Notes under the pieces: generated by a model
Seen by the model: only the letters and a program-made list of their open reading frames with translations
What the model was told of the DNA's origin: nothing
Database searches by the model: none
Source of the DNA: Streptomyces stelliscabiei
GTDB taxonomy: Bacteria; Actinomycetota; Actinomycetes; Streptomycetales; Streptomycetaceae
Assembly (NCBI RefSeq): GCF_014873495.1
Contig: NZ_JADBGF010000001.1
Location: 5,704,001-5,768,000, forward strand
Reading direction: 5' to 3'
DNA length: 64,000 nucleotides
Shown: positions 41,570 through 49,325 of the stretch, piece after piece
How the letters are laid out: every line of letters starts with the position of its first letter
Numbering within the stretch: position 1 is the first letter of the stretch
Made by a program: the position numbers and the translations under genes

Positions 41570-41821
41570 TCAGCTGCCGAAGGGGGGTCGGCCGCTGCCC
41601 TGGATGTCCATGTCGGTGCCGGCGCCCTGGGCGACGAAGCTGGCCTCGCGGTCTCCGATACGGAGCGTGTGGTCGTCGGTGTTGAAGATGGCCCAGGCGG
41701 CTTCCCCGTCCGGTACGTCGAGGGAGCCGTACCACTCCGTGGAGGTGCTGGTGAGCCTGGCGGTTACCTCGTACTCAGTGCCGCCGGCGGTGACCGTGGC
41801 GGGCCCGTCGTATGTCGTCAT
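41570..41821 (-). CDS. Small conserved protein, unknown
   Basis: 83 residues from ATG 41821 (MTTYDGPATVTAGGTEYEVTARLTSTSTEWYGSLDV). Beta-rich single domain that I recall as common in Streptomyces phages and genomes. No function known. Confidence 0.65.
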   Translation of the reverse strand: MTTYDGPATVTAGGTEYEVTARLTSTSTEWYGSLDVPDGEAAWAIFNTDDHTLRIGDREASFVAQGAGTDMDIQGSGRPPFGS

Positions 41822-41867
41822 GCGCTCATGGTGGCCCAGCGGTCTGACAGTGGGCTGTGTCTCCTGG

Positions 41868-42119
41868 TCACCAGGTGCGGGGGTGGCGAGGGCTGGGGTG
41901 GCCGATGCACGTCCAGCTGTGACGGCCGAGGAGGCGGCAGGCGAGGCGGCCGGGCACGCGTGCTGCAGCACAGCGGGGGTCGTCGAGGGCGTTGCGAAGC
42001 CAGCGTTCGAGGCCGGTTGCGTCGGGCCGGTACCAGCGCAGGACGATGAGGCGGTTGGACTGCAGGGCGGCGCGTACGCGGTGTTCCAGGTGGGCGAGGT
42101 CGTCGTCGACCTTGGCCAT
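41868..42119 (-). CDS. Small basic protein, unknown
   Basis: 83 residues (MAKVDDDLAHLEHRVRAALQSNRLIVLRWYRP), helical N-terminus then a cysteine-containing basic tail (CAAARVPGRLACRLLGRHSWTCIGHP). It follows the HNH gene by 2 bp. Confidence 0.5.
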   Translation of the reverse strand: MAKVDDDLAHLEHRVRAALQSNRLIVLRWYRPDATGLERWLRNALDDPRCAAARVPGRLACRLLGRHSWTCIGHPSPRHPRTW

Positions 42120-42121
42120 GG

Positions 42122-42415
42122 TCACCACCTCCGGGTGGCTTGTTCGCGGGGGCGGGGCTGGGTGGTGGTGCGGTTGCCGCGGGAGCTGTTGCACCGGCGG
42201 TGTGCTGAGCGGGCGTTGGCGGGGTCGAGGAGGCCGCCGCCGCGGCTGATGGGGATGGCGTGGTCGAGGGTGAAGGCCCAGGGGCTGGTCTGTGCGGCGC
42301 GGCCGGTGAGGCTGTAGTCGATGGGCTGCCTGCACCACCAGCAGGGCAGGCCGAGGGCGCGTTGCCGGTCGCAGAGGGTGCGGTAGGGCCGGCCGTTGCG
42401 GGGGTTGCGGGCCAT
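42122..42415 (-). CDS. HNH endonuclease
   Basis: 97 residues. Zinc cysteines CWWC at 26-29, the HNH core LDHAIPISRGG, then DPANARSAHRRCNSSRGNR complete the motif. HNH genes next to terminase genes are a conserved feature of HK97-like phages, where the nuclease helps terminase in packaging. Start ATG 42415. Confidence 0.88.
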   Translation of the reverse strand: MARNPRNGRPYRTLCDRQRALGLPCWWCRQPIDYSLTGRAAQTSPWAFTLDHAIPISRGGGLLDPANARSAHRRCNSSRGNRTTTQPRPREQATRRW

Positions 42416-42527
42416 GGTCGCCTCCCGCCGGGGTGTGTTTGGGGCGCCCGCGGCTCGGCCTCCGTGGCTGCGTGGGTGGGTGTCACGGGCCGGTGAGCGG
42501 CCTGCCGGGCGGCGGGCGCGGGCATGG

Positions 42528-42563
42528 CGAAGGCCCCGGAGTCAGGTGCTCACGGGGCCTTCG
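42528..42563 (-). terminator. Hairpin between the excisionase-like gene and the HNH gene
   Basis: A perfect 11-bp stem (CGAAGGCCCCG and complement) with a 14-nt loop. It ends the minus-strand transcript from the HTH gene upstream of the HNH-terminase unit. Confidence 0.75.
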
Positions 42564-42636
42564 TCATGCGGTCTGTGATGTCCGTTTTTGGACATGGCGA
42601 ACTTGGGGGGAGTGTGACAGCAGGTCACAGCCCTGG

Positions 42637-42837
42637 TCAAGCTGCGTTTACGTCCTGCGGGGTCTGCTTGGCGATCACGAGGGCTTGGAGTTCCTCAAGG
42701 TCGACGACGACGCGTCGTCGGTGGTCGTAGCCGTGGTGGGTGAGTTCGCCGCGGTTGACCCACTTGCGGACAGTGGCGGGCCGCTGCTTGACGCTGAGGG
42801 CGGCGGCGTAGATGTCGGTGAGCAGCGGGCTGGGCAT
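42637..42837 (-). CDS. Excisionase-like helix-turn-helix protein
   Basis: 66 residues (LLTDIYAAALSVKQRPATVRKWVNRGELTHHGYDHRRRVVVDLEELQAL). This MerR/AlpA-type pattern of a helix-turn-helix followed by a small wing is that of phage excisionases and small regulators. The integrase is not nearby, so either an excision or a regulatory role is possible. Confidence 0.7.
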   Translation of the reverse strand: MPSPLLTDIYAAALSVKQRPATVRKWVNRGELTHHGYDHRRRVVVDLEELQALVIAKQTPQDVNAA

Positions 42838-42879
42838 GGGCTCAGGATGCCAGGGCCAGAGGTCGGCTGGCTCCGCTGG

Positions 42880-43362
42880 TCAGCACTTCTCCGCGAGCAG
42901 GTACTCCGCCATCTCCTGGCCATCGAGGGACGGGTCGTCGAGCAGGCTATCCAGCAGGTCGCCTACTGCGTCCGGGCCGTCCGACTTCAGCAGCTCGCAC
43001 GTTGTCTGCTGGCCGTCGGCGTCGAGCGACTCCCACCCCTCGTCGTAGTAGCTCTCGGTGGCGGCGTCGTCGAGGATGTCGTCGACGTGTCCGGCCAGGA
43101 CGTCCTTCACGGCCTGCTGGTACTCGTCGTTGGTGAAGCCGGCGCACTCAGGCTCGCTGGACAGGTCGCGGGGGCTGTCCTCGGTGTAGGACTCCTCGAG
43201 GATCGCCTTGCAGTTCTCGATGGTGTAGGGGTTCTTGCTGGTCTCAGGCGTCGAGGCGGTGGGCTCGGTGTCGGCCTTGCTGGTGTCGGTGCCGCCGCTG
43301 CCGCAGGCTCCGAGAGCGAGGAGCGCGGCCAGAGCGGCGATGGCGGTGGCGGTGCGTCGCAT
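42880..43362 (-). CDS. Lipoprotein, candidate superinfection-exclusion factor
   Basis: 160 residues from ATG 43362 with GGGGGG upstream. A lipobox LALGAC (cleavage before Cys, about residue 20) follows a typical signal peptide (MRRTATAIAALAALLAL). The mature domain is acidic with cysteines (IENCKAILEES, PECAGF, TTCELL). Prophage-encoded lipoproteins that block DNA injection are known in other phages (Ltp of TP-J34). Here the role is inferred from location and type only. Confidence 0.7.
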   Translation of the reverse strand: MRRTATAIAALAALLALGACGSGGTDTSKADTEPTASTPETSKNPYTIENCKAILEESYTEDSPRDLSSEPECAGFTNDEYQQAVKDVLAGHVDDILDDAATESYYDEGWESLDADGQQTTCELLKSDGPDAVGDLLDSLLDDPSLDGQEMAEYLLAEKC

Positions 43363-43512
43363 GTGTCCCCCCAGGGTGTGTGAGGTCCGGATCGTAGCCG
43401 TACGCCCGGTGTGCGCGGGCCGGAACGGAGAGGGCCTTGACGCGCGCGGAGCATGGGTGCCGTGATGATGCGTACGCGGATGTGAGCGGCCGGACTGATC
43501 GCAAGGAGTGCT

Positions 43513-44133
43513 GTGGACTACGGCGACCTCGCCACGTGGGTGGGCGTTGGGTGTGCGGCTGTTGCAGCCGCTGCGACGGTGAAGACGCTGCTGAGCCAGC
43601 AACAGCAGATCAAGGAGCAGCGCGAGTTCATCGGGGACCAGCGGGCGTTCATGGCCGAGCAGTCCTCCACGCTGGCCCTGGAACGTGCGGAGCTGCGGGC
43701 GGTGGCCGAGGACCGGAAGTGGGCGCAGGCCCGGCAGGTCCGGATGCACCAGAAGAAGCTCGGTGCTCGCCTGAACGCGGAAGGGTCGGGGCTGACACCC
43801 AATGATCATTGGGCGGTCACTGTGCAGAACGGCAGCGATACCCCTGTGCATCAGCTGGAAGTGATCTTCGGGACCTCCAATTTGGCTGCAGACGTGCACG
43901 AGTGGCCGGCGTTCACCCCTGACCAGCATCGGGCTGAGGCCGGCGATCGGCTGGTGGCGCCGGTGTTCCTGCTGGGTTCGCACAGGGCGCTGCGTTTCGT
44001 GTCGCAGACGTGGCAGGCGGCGACCCTTCACAACAATCCGCCGACGCTGTTCTTCACGGACGGCAACGGCATCCGGTGGTCGCTGGACTCGAAGGGCAAG
44101 CTCGACGAGGTCCTCCCGGAGCCGCAGGCATAG
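43513..44133 (+). CDS. Membrane-anchored coiled-coil protein on the opposite strand
   Basis: 206 residues from GTG 43513 with AAGGAG upstream. A short transmembrane anchor (LATWVGVGCAAVAAAATV), a coiled coil (LLSQQQQIKEQREFIGDQRAFMAEQ), then a beta-sandwich-like C-terminal domain (HWAVTVQNGSDTPVHQLEVIFGTS). It is one of few plus-strand genes in the element, divergent from the lipoprotein, as expected for lysogeny-expressed moron genes. Unknown function. Confidence 0.7.
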   Translation: MDYGDLATWVGVGCAAVAAAATVKTLLSQQQQIKEQREFIGDQRAFMAEQSSTLALERAELRAVAEDRKWAQARQVRMHQKKLGARLNAEGSGLTPNDHWAVTVQNGSDTPVHQLEVIFGTSNLAADVHEWPAFTPDQHRAEAGDRLVAPVFLLGSHRALRFVSQTWQAATLHNNPPTLFFTDGNGIRWSLDSKGKLDEVLPEPQA

Positions 44134-44161
44134 CAGGCCCCATCGCGCTACAACGTCGCGG

Positions 44162-44398
44162 CTACGGCGTACCGGCCGCTCCTGGGGCACGGGGCCAGGT
44201 GTCGGGGCCGCCGCCGCGCCACTCGATCAGGCCGGTGGTGCGGGCGTCGGTGTCGTCCCAGTCGTCGAGGCCTGCGCGGCGGAGGAACTCCACCAGGTCG
44301 GTGAGGGCGTAGGCGCGGCCGAGGATTTCGCCGGCGGCGCGGACGCGGCGGCCGCCGTCCTCGTCGGGTGGGTACACGACGACCAGCGATGTGGGCAT
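44162..44398 (-). CDS. Small conserved Streptomyces protein
   Basis: 78 residues from ATG 44398 (MPTSLVVVYPPDEDGGRRVRAAGEILGRAYALTDLVEFLRRAGL). I recall close relatives throughout Streptomyces genomes and mobile elements. Function unknown. Confidence 0.65.
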   Translation of the reverse strand: MPTSLVVVYPPDEDGGRRVRAAGEILGRAYALTDLVEFLRRAGLDDWDDTDARTTGLIEWRGGGPDTWPRAPGAAGTP

Positions 44399-44449
44399 AC
44401 CGTCCAGGATGGTCCGGGTACGGCTGGGCCGCACCCGAGGTACGGCGGA

Positions 44450-44481
44450 GGCCCCGCCGCGACGGGGTGCGCGGCGGGGCC
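44450..44481 (-). terminator. Hairpin upstream of the small 78-residue gene
   Basis: A perfect 12-bp stem (GGCCCCGCCGCG and complement) with an 8-nt loop, 26 bp past the stop of the 53-residue gene. It ends the transcript of the membrane-protein block. Confidence 0.75.
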
Positions 44482-44506
44482 TTCGGGTTTCAGTGTGGCA
44501 GGGCGG

Positions 44507-44668
44507 TCAGTCTTCGCGGGTGATTTCCACGGTGTCGTCCTGTCCGGTGCCTGCTACGGGCTTCGGTACGGGCGGGAAGTAGCCCCCTCGGGAGGCCTGG
44601 TAGACGGTTTCGTGGCCGTGCAGGCGGGGGTCATCGGCCTCGATGGGGCCCTTGAATCCGAGTGCCAT
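44507..44668 (-). CDS. Small protein, 53 residues
   Basis: ATG 44668 follows GGAGACCGCC. Product MALGFKGPIEADDPRLHGHE... is soluble and ends in an acidic tail. Good ribosome site and a following terminator support the gene. Unknown function. Confidence 0.6.
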   Translation of the reverse strand: MALGFKGPIEADDPRLHGHETVYQASRGGYFPPVPKPVAGTGQDDTVEITRED

Positions 44669-44766
44669 GATGGCGGTCTCCTGTCTCGTGTTCGGGATGG
44701 GTGGACCGGGGCGGCCGTACTTCTTGGCGGAGGGGCGGCCGCCCCGGGGCTTGGGGTAGATGGGCC

Positions 44767-44820
44767 GGTAGACGGTGGTAGACGGCCCGGTATACGTGCA
44801 GGTCAGTCGGCGGTAGACGG
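44767..44820. repeat. Direct repeats GGTAGACGG
   Basis: The 9-mer GGTAGACGG occurs at 44767-44775, 44777-44785 and 44812-44820, with a partial copy (GGTAGATGG) just before. The group is in the gap between two small genes and could be iterons or an operator. Confidence 0.45.
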
Positions 44821-45393
44821 GGCGGGAGGCGCCCCCTGAGGCTCGGCCGGGGAAGGGGTCTGCAGGTCCCTTCGGCGCACCCCCCAGGTGGGGGTTCGGC
44901 CCACCTTGACGCCGCGGTCCACGGGCACTCCGAGGCGCTCCAGATGGACGCGCAGATCGGTGACCGTGCGGCCCTCCCACTGGCGGTGCTCCTGGAGGTG
45001 CTTGAGGACGGTCCGCAGGTGCACTCCGGAGCCGGTGCCCATGAGGTCCAACAGGAGGGTGCGGACGGCCTCCGCGCCGGCCTCCGCCGAGGGGGTCTGC
45101 GGGGTCTGTTCGGCGGGCTTCGGCGGGGGCTTGCCCGCGCGCCAGGACGCGATGGTCCACCAGCCGGTGAGCAGCCACATCAGGGACGGCAGGGCGCGCA
45201 CGAGGCGGGCGAGGACGTACACGCCGAGGGCGAGCAGGGCGATCCGTACGAAGATGCCGAGGGCTCCGCGCCAGCCGGTCAGGTCGGCGCGGCGGCCCCG
45301 GGCGCACCATGCTGCTGCGCGGGTGCCCAGGCGTCGGGCGTACGTGCGGGAGCCGACGGAGAGGCGTCCTGCAGCGTGGGAGAGCCGGGTCAC
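44803..45393 (-). CDS. Membrane protein with C-terminal winged-helix-like region
   Basis: 196 residues. Two transmembrane helices (GIFVRIALLALGVYVLARLVRAL, LMWLLTGWWTIASW) are followed by a segment resembling a winged helix (AVRTLLLDLMGTGSGVHLRTVLKHLQEHRQWEGRTVTDLRVHL). It resembles membrane proteins of Streptomyces conjugative elements. It is coupled with the next gene upstream (overlap at 45390-45393). Confidence 0.65.
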   Translation of the reverse strand: MTRLSHAAGRLSVGSRTYARRLGTRAAAWCARGRRADLTGWRGALGIFVRIALLALGVYVLARLVRALPSLMWLLTGWWTIASWRAGKPPPKPAEQTPQTPSAEAGAEAVRTLLLDLMGTGSGVHLRTVLKHLQEHRQWEGRTVTDLRVHLERLGVPVDRGVKVGRTPTWGVRRRDLQTPSPAEPQGAPPAPSTAD

Positions 45394-45902
45394 AGGATGC
45401 CCGAGCCCTCGAAGAGGGCGCGGACGCCGTCGCCGGTGGCGTTGAGGGCGCTGGGGAGCCAGGCGAGGGCGCCGGCCATGCCTGCGGTGAGGCAGAGGGT
45501 GCTGCCGACGTAGGCGCCGCCGAGGATGCGCTTCTTGTCCTTCTTACCTGCGGCTTTGTAGGAGAGGACGGTGAGGGTGACGGCGATGACGACGACGAAC
45601 GCGCCGGTCGCGCCGAGGCCGACGAGCTGGCCGGAGGTCAGGCCGGAGGAGGAGTCGGCGCCGGTGAGTGCCTGTCCGGCTCGCTCGCCTGCCCCGTTGC
45701 CGAGGGTGCCGGAGCGGGCGTGGGCCCAGCCGAGGACGCCGCCGGGGCAGGCCGCGGCGCACGCGGCGGCGGCGAAGCCCTTCCCGAACGACGAGAGCTG
45801 CTTCATCTCGCGGGGTCCGGTCCACCAGGGGTACAGGTTCGCGGTGAGGATGATCAGGGCGGCGAGGAGGCCGCCGAGGGTGAGGGTGGTCGTGGCGGTC
45901 AC
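45390..45902 (-). CDS. Multi-pass membrane protein, conjugative-element type
   Basis: 170 residues from GTG 45902, overlapping the preceding stop. Four hydrophobic segments (LTLGGLLAALIILTANLYPW; FAAAACAAACPGGVLGWA; GATGAFVVVIAVTLTVL; GAYVGSTLCLTAGMAGALAWL). Membrane-protein pairs like this sit beside DUF2637 genes in actinobacterial integrative elements. No enzymatic motif. Confidence 0.65.
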   Translation of the reverse strand: MTATTTLTLGGLLAALIILTANLYPWWTGPREMKQLSSFGKGFAAAACAAACPGGVLGWAHARSGTLGNGAGERAGQALTGADSSSGLTSGQLVGLGATGAFVVVIAVTLTVLSYKAAGKKDKKRILGGAYVGSTLCLTAGMAGALAWLPSALNATGDGVRALFEGSGIL

Positions 45903-46450
45903 AGGTGTACTCCGGTGAGCAGGAGGAACGGGTCCCACCAGTGCAGGACGCCGAACGCGCCCAGCGAGCTGGTGACGAGGAGGACGCGGGGCAGCCAGCG
46001 GCCCGTGTGCCGGTCCAGGGCCCAGGCGGCGGCGAGCGCGACGGCCGCGATGACGTAGGCGGCGCCGACGCCGGCCTCGGTGCGGGCCTGGTAGACGGTG
46101 TGGGACCAGATGCCGACGGGGCTCTGCCCGGCGGCCCAGGGCAGGAGCGCGGCGAGGATCGCCGAGATCATGCGCCAGGTGACCAGCCAGTCCCACAGGC
46201 GGGCGAGGAGACCGGGCTCCGGCTCGGGCTCGGCGGGCGCCACCAGGTCGACGGTGACGCGGACCTCGATCGGCCCGGGTGCAGGCGCAGGGGGCCACGG
46301 TGCGGACGGCGGTAGGGCGGGTGGGGCCGGTGGTGGGGGTGGCGGGGTGCGCCAGGGCGGTGCCTCGCCGGGTGCCGGCGGCCGGGAGGGCAGCGGGGCA
46401 CCGGCCGGGATGATCCGGGTGGGGGTGATGGGGCGGCGGTCGCCGGTCAT
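45899..46450 (-). CDS. Membrane protein with Pro-rich N-terminus
   Basis: 183 residues from ATG 46450, chosen for AGAGGACTCCC upstream; a GTG at 46555 is also possible. The first 90 residues are Pro/Ala-rich and probably extended, then three hydrophobic helices (MISAILAALLPWAAG; AAYVIAAVALAAAWAL; RVLLVTSSLGAFGVLHWW). Belongs to the same block as the DUF2637 gene. Confidence 0.6.
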   Translation of the reverse strand: MTGDRRPITPTRIIPAGAPLPSRPPAPGEAPPWRTPPPPPPAPPALPPSAPWPPAPAPGPIEVRVTVDLVAPAEPEPEPGLLARLWDWLVTWRMISAILAALLPWAAGQSPVGIWSHTVYQARTEAGVGAAYVIAAVALAAAWALDRHTGRWLPRVLLVTSSLGAFGVLHWWDPFLLLTGVHL

Positions 46451-46551
46451 GGGAGTCCTCTGGGGCGTGTGGTGGGAGTGGCCGAGGGGGCGGGCGCCGA
46501 GCCGGGCCAGGAGGTAGCGCGTACGGCGCTCGTCGGGGCCCGGCTCACGGC

Positions 46552-48123
46552 TCACGGGTAGAACCCGGTGCCTTTGCCGACACGAATGCGCGCCTCCTTG
46601 AGCCGGCGGCCGGCGGTGGCCTCGCTGACCCCGAGTAGTTCAGCCGCGGTGGTCTTGGTGAACTGATCGCCGTTCCTGAGCCGGGAGGCGAGCGTGGTGA
46701 TCTGCTGTTGGATCTCGTCGCTCCCGGTCGAGTCCGGCTCACCGGGCGGCTCAGGGTCGGGCTCACGGCTCGGCTCAGGCTCACCAGCGGGCTCACCGGA
46801 CGGCTCACGGCTCGGCTCAGGGCTCACCGGGCGGCTCACGGGCTCAGATGCCTGCGGCTCACGGGGAAGCGTGGGCGCGACGGTGTGAGCCGGGCCGACT
46901 GCTGTACGGCGAGCGGCGGTCTCGATCGCGAGCCAGGCCGCGTCGGCCTCGAGCTGGTCGCGGGTCACGGCGGGGGCCGGCGTCGGGGCGGCGGTGAGGG
47001 CGGGCTGTGGGGTCGGATCGGCCGTGGCTGAGACGGGCTCGGGGGTGTCCTGGGCGAACGCGCGCAGCCCGGCGAGGACCGCCTCCCCCGTAGCCGGGTT
47101 GTCCGTACGGGGTGGTGCGTGGGTCGGCTCAGGGTTCGGCTCACCGGGCGCCGGGTGAGCCGGGGGCCCGGGGGGCGGGGTCGGAAGGGTGATCTCAATG
47201 GCGGCCGCAGCGTGCTCGCCGAACGACTGCGCGGGCTGGGCTCGCGGACCCGGCTCAGGGCGGAGCTCATGAGCCGGGCCGTCCGGCTCACGGCTCACGG
47301 ATGCCGGGCTCACCGGCTCACCGCCGGGCTCACGGCTCACCGGGGGCAGCTCAGGCCGCGCCGGGGCTGAGCCGAGCGTCCCGGCAGGCTCGGCGGCCGC
47401 GCCGACGGCGACCGGAGTGTGAGCCGGGGTGTGCTCGATGTCGAGGACGCCGGCCACGGGGGCCAGGGCGCGTCCGTAGCGGGTCAGCCGCAAGGCCATG
47501 ACCGCCGAGACGGGGGCCTTGCTGCGCCAGCGGCGGCCGTACCGGGCACGCAGCCGGGCTTTCTCGATGCGCCGGTCCTGCTCCAGCCGGATCACGTGGT
47601 CGTAGGAGCGCAGCTCCCACAACTTCATGCGCCGCCACAGCCGGAACGTGCTGACGGGGTCAAGGAACCAGCGGCTCAGACGGACGGCGTCCATGTGACG
47701 GCCGACCGTGATGGCGGCGGTCCGGCCGATGGCGTGCCGGGCGGCCTCGACGACGACCACGAACAGGACGGGGATGACGGCGTGCATGCCGGTGCCGACC
47801 GGGTCGGGCCAGGCGGCGGCCGCGTTGAACGCGATCGTGGCGGCCGTGAGAAGCCATGCGGTGTGGCGGAGCAGGGGGAAGGGGATGCGCTGCCAGGTGA
47901 GGAGGAGGTCGAGGGCCAGGAGGACGAGGATCCCGGCGTCGATGCCGATGGGGAAGGCGTGCGCGAAGGTGCCGAAGCCCTTGGCCTGGGCGAGTCGGCG
48001 TACGGCGGCGTAGGAGCCGATGAAGCCGATGGCGGCGATGGTGGCGGCTCCGACGCCGACGGCGACGATGAGCCGGCGCTGCAGGCGGGTGAGTGTGGGG
48101 CGGTCGCCGTGGGGCGTCGTCAC
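46552..48123 (-). CDS. DUF2637 membrane protein with C-terminal HTH
   Basis: 523 residues from GTG 48123 (GGAGGAGCAC upstream). Residues 18-140 are four transmembrane helices of the DUF2637 type (IGFIGSYAAVRRLAQAKGFGTFAHAFPIGIDAGILVLLALDLLLTW). A long linker rich in SREP-like repeats follows, and the last 60 residues form a helix-turn-helix (TKTTAAELLGVSEATAGRRLKEARI). DUF2637 proteins are typical of Streptomyces integrative plasmids; here a phage carries one. The HTH could link a membrane signal to DNA. Confidence 0.8.
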   Translation of the reverse strand: MTTPHGDRPTLTRLQRRLIVAVGVGAATIAAIGFIGSYAAVRRLAQAKGFGTFAHAFPIGIDAGILVLLALDLLLTWQRIPFPLLRHTAWLLTAATIAFNAAAAWPDPVGTGMHAVIPVLFVVVVEAARHAIGRTAAITVGRHMDAVRLSRWFLDPVSTFRLWRRMKLWELRSYDHVIRLEQDRRIEKARLRARYGRRWRSKAPVSAVMALRLTRYGRALAPVAGVLDIEHTPAHTPVAVGAAAEPAGTLGSAPARPELPPVSREPGGEPVSPASVSREPDGPAHELRPEPGPRAQPAQSFGEHAAAAIEITLPTPPPGPPAHPAPGEPNPEPTHAPPRTDNPATGEAVLAGLRAFAQDTPEPVSATADPTPQPALTAAPTPAPAVTRDQLEADAAWLAIETAARRTAVGPAHTVAPTLPREPQASEPVSRPVSPEPSREPSGEPAGEPEPSREPDPEPPGEPDSTGSDEIQQQITTLASRLRNGDQFTKTTAAELLGVSEATAGRRLKEARIRVGKGTGFYP

Positions 48124-48147
48124 GGTGCTCCTCCAGGAGCAGGGAGG

Positions 48148-48183
48148 GCCGCGCCCCGGCCGGGGGTGGTACCGGGGCGCGGC
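48148..48183 (-). terminator. Hairpin between the zinc-ribbon gene and the DUF2637 gene
   Basis: A perfect 12-bp stem (GCCGCGCCCCGG and complement), 12-nt loop, in the gap between two minus-strand genes. Confidence 0.65.
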
Positions 48184-48193
48184 GGTCGGCGGT

Positions 48194-48811
48194 TCAGGCG
48201 GGGTCGATGTTCCGGGTGGCCTCGGCGGCCTCGGCCGCGAGTGCGGTCAGCTCCCGGCTCATGGGCGGCGCGTCGCCGGCGTGGCGCTGGGTCTCGGCCT
48301 TGGAGAAGTCGTCGGCGCAGCGGGCGAGGAGTTCGGTGGCGCCGACGCGGTGGTCGGGGTCGGCTGGCTCCTGGCGTAGGGCGGGCTGGCTCTGGGTGCC
48401 GGGGTCGGTCCAGGCGCCGCACTTGCCGCAGACGTACTGGCCGCCGTCGTAGCGCATGGGCCGTCCGCAGCAGGTCTGGCTCATAGCGGCGCCCCCGAGG
48501 GTGTCCATGGTCTTGGCGGCCTGGCGGAGGCGGAGGGCGTACTCGCCGCGGGTGACCGGGGCGGGCCGGTCTGGGAGAGCCCGGTACATGCGCTGCATGC
48601 TGTCGCGGGAGACGACGTCGGGCAGGGTGCGCAGGATGGCGTCACCGGCGATGTCGATGGCGCGCTCGAGGTCAACGCCGGTCAGCGGCTGGGGGGCGTC
48701 CATCTCGAGGAGGCACGCGGTGGTGATGAGCATCTGGGCGGCGTAGGAGGGCTGGTTGAGGAGGACGTCGAGGGCTACGTCGACGGGGTCGGGCTGGGTA
48801 AGGTCAGGCAC
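48194..48811 (-). CDS. Zinc-ribbon protein, unknown function
   Basis: 205 residues from GTG 48811. Helical N-terminus, then a zinc-ribbon-like stretch (TCCGRPMRYDGGQYVCGKCGAW) near residue 120, and a helical tail. It is divergent from the small regulator at 48961 across a perfect palindrome, so probably repressed by it. Confidence 0.65.
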   Translation of the reverse strand: MPDLTQPDPVDVALDVLLNQPSYAAQMLITTACLLEMDAPQPLTGVDLERAIDIAGDAILRTLPDVVSRDSMQRMYRALPDRPAPVTRGEYALRLRQAAKTMDTLGGAAMSQTCCGRPMRYDGGQYVCGKCGAWTDPGTQSQPALRQEPADPDHRVGATELLARCADDFSKAETQRHAGDAPPMSRELTALAAEAAEATRNIDPA

Positions 48812-48918
48812 GGACCTGCTCCCTTTCGTTCGCTTCAGGACGGGTCCACCCCTCGGCCCGGAGGTGCAACTCCATGTGGGCCGGGGGGTTTTCCGTTGTT
48901 GCCAGATCGAGCGTAGCG

Positions 48919-48944
48919 ACTTCCTAGCCATATAGCTAGGAAGT
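48919..48944. promoter_or_regulatory. Perfect 10+10 inverted repeat, operator candidate
   Basis: Arms ACTTCCTAGC and GCTAGGAAGT around CATATA in an AT-rich patch between two divergent genes, 17 bp before the start of the small HTH regulator. This is the classic form of a repressor operator overlapping divergent promoters. Confidence 0.75.
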
Positions 48945-48960
48945 GCGGGAAGATGGTGCC

Positions 48961-49227
48961 ATGCCCGAGGCTGAAGGAGGGCCGGAGTTGCTGTCGTTGA
49001 GTGAGGTCGCGCGCCGCGTGGTGGCCGAGGGGATCGAAACCCGGATGAGCCATCAGCGCGTGTCGCAGCTGTCGCGCGAGGACCCGGCCTTCCCACCGGT
49101 CGTCCTGGTCGGCCGGTCGAAGGTCGTGGACTGGCGGCTCGCCGGGCCGTACTTCAAGGCCCGCGTGAAGAGGCAGGGACAACGGACCGACATCAAGCCG
49201 GACGAGAGGGAGCCCAACGAGGCGTAG
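48961..49227 (+). CDS. Small DNA-binding regulator, divergent
   Basis: 88 residues (MPEAEGGPELLSLSEVARRVVAEGIETRMSHQRVSQLSREDPAFPP). The helix-turn-helix LSEVARRVVAEGI..RMSHQRVSQLSRE is of the phage repressor/AlpA kind. Plus-strand, monocistronic, ended by a strong hairpin. It probably binds the 48919 palindrome and could be the control switch for the early operon. Confidence 0.75.
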   Translation: MPEAEGGPELLSLSEVARRVVAEGIETRMSHQRVSQLSREDPAFPPVVLVGRSKVVDWRLAGPYFKARVKRQGQRTDIKPDEREPNEA

Positions 49228-49242
49228 CGCCAGGACGCGGAC

Positions 49243-49281
49243 GAGCCCCGCCACCCCAGTCGAGTTGGGGTGGCGGGGCTC
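49243..49281. terminator. 16-bp bidirectional terminator
   Basis: A perfect 16-bp stem (GAGCCCCGCCACCCCA and its complement) with a 7-nt loop between the convergent regulator and the 221-residue gene. The strongest hairpin in the prophage; it separates the two transcripts. Confidence 0.85.
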
Positions 49282-49325
49282 TGGCGTGTCCGGGGGCACA
49301 CGCTACGCCGTGATGGCGGGGCATG

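Noticed and set aside
46730..47350. Tandem repeats resembling a CRISPR
   Set aside because: These GGCTCA-type repeats are coding (SREP) repeats without unique spacers.
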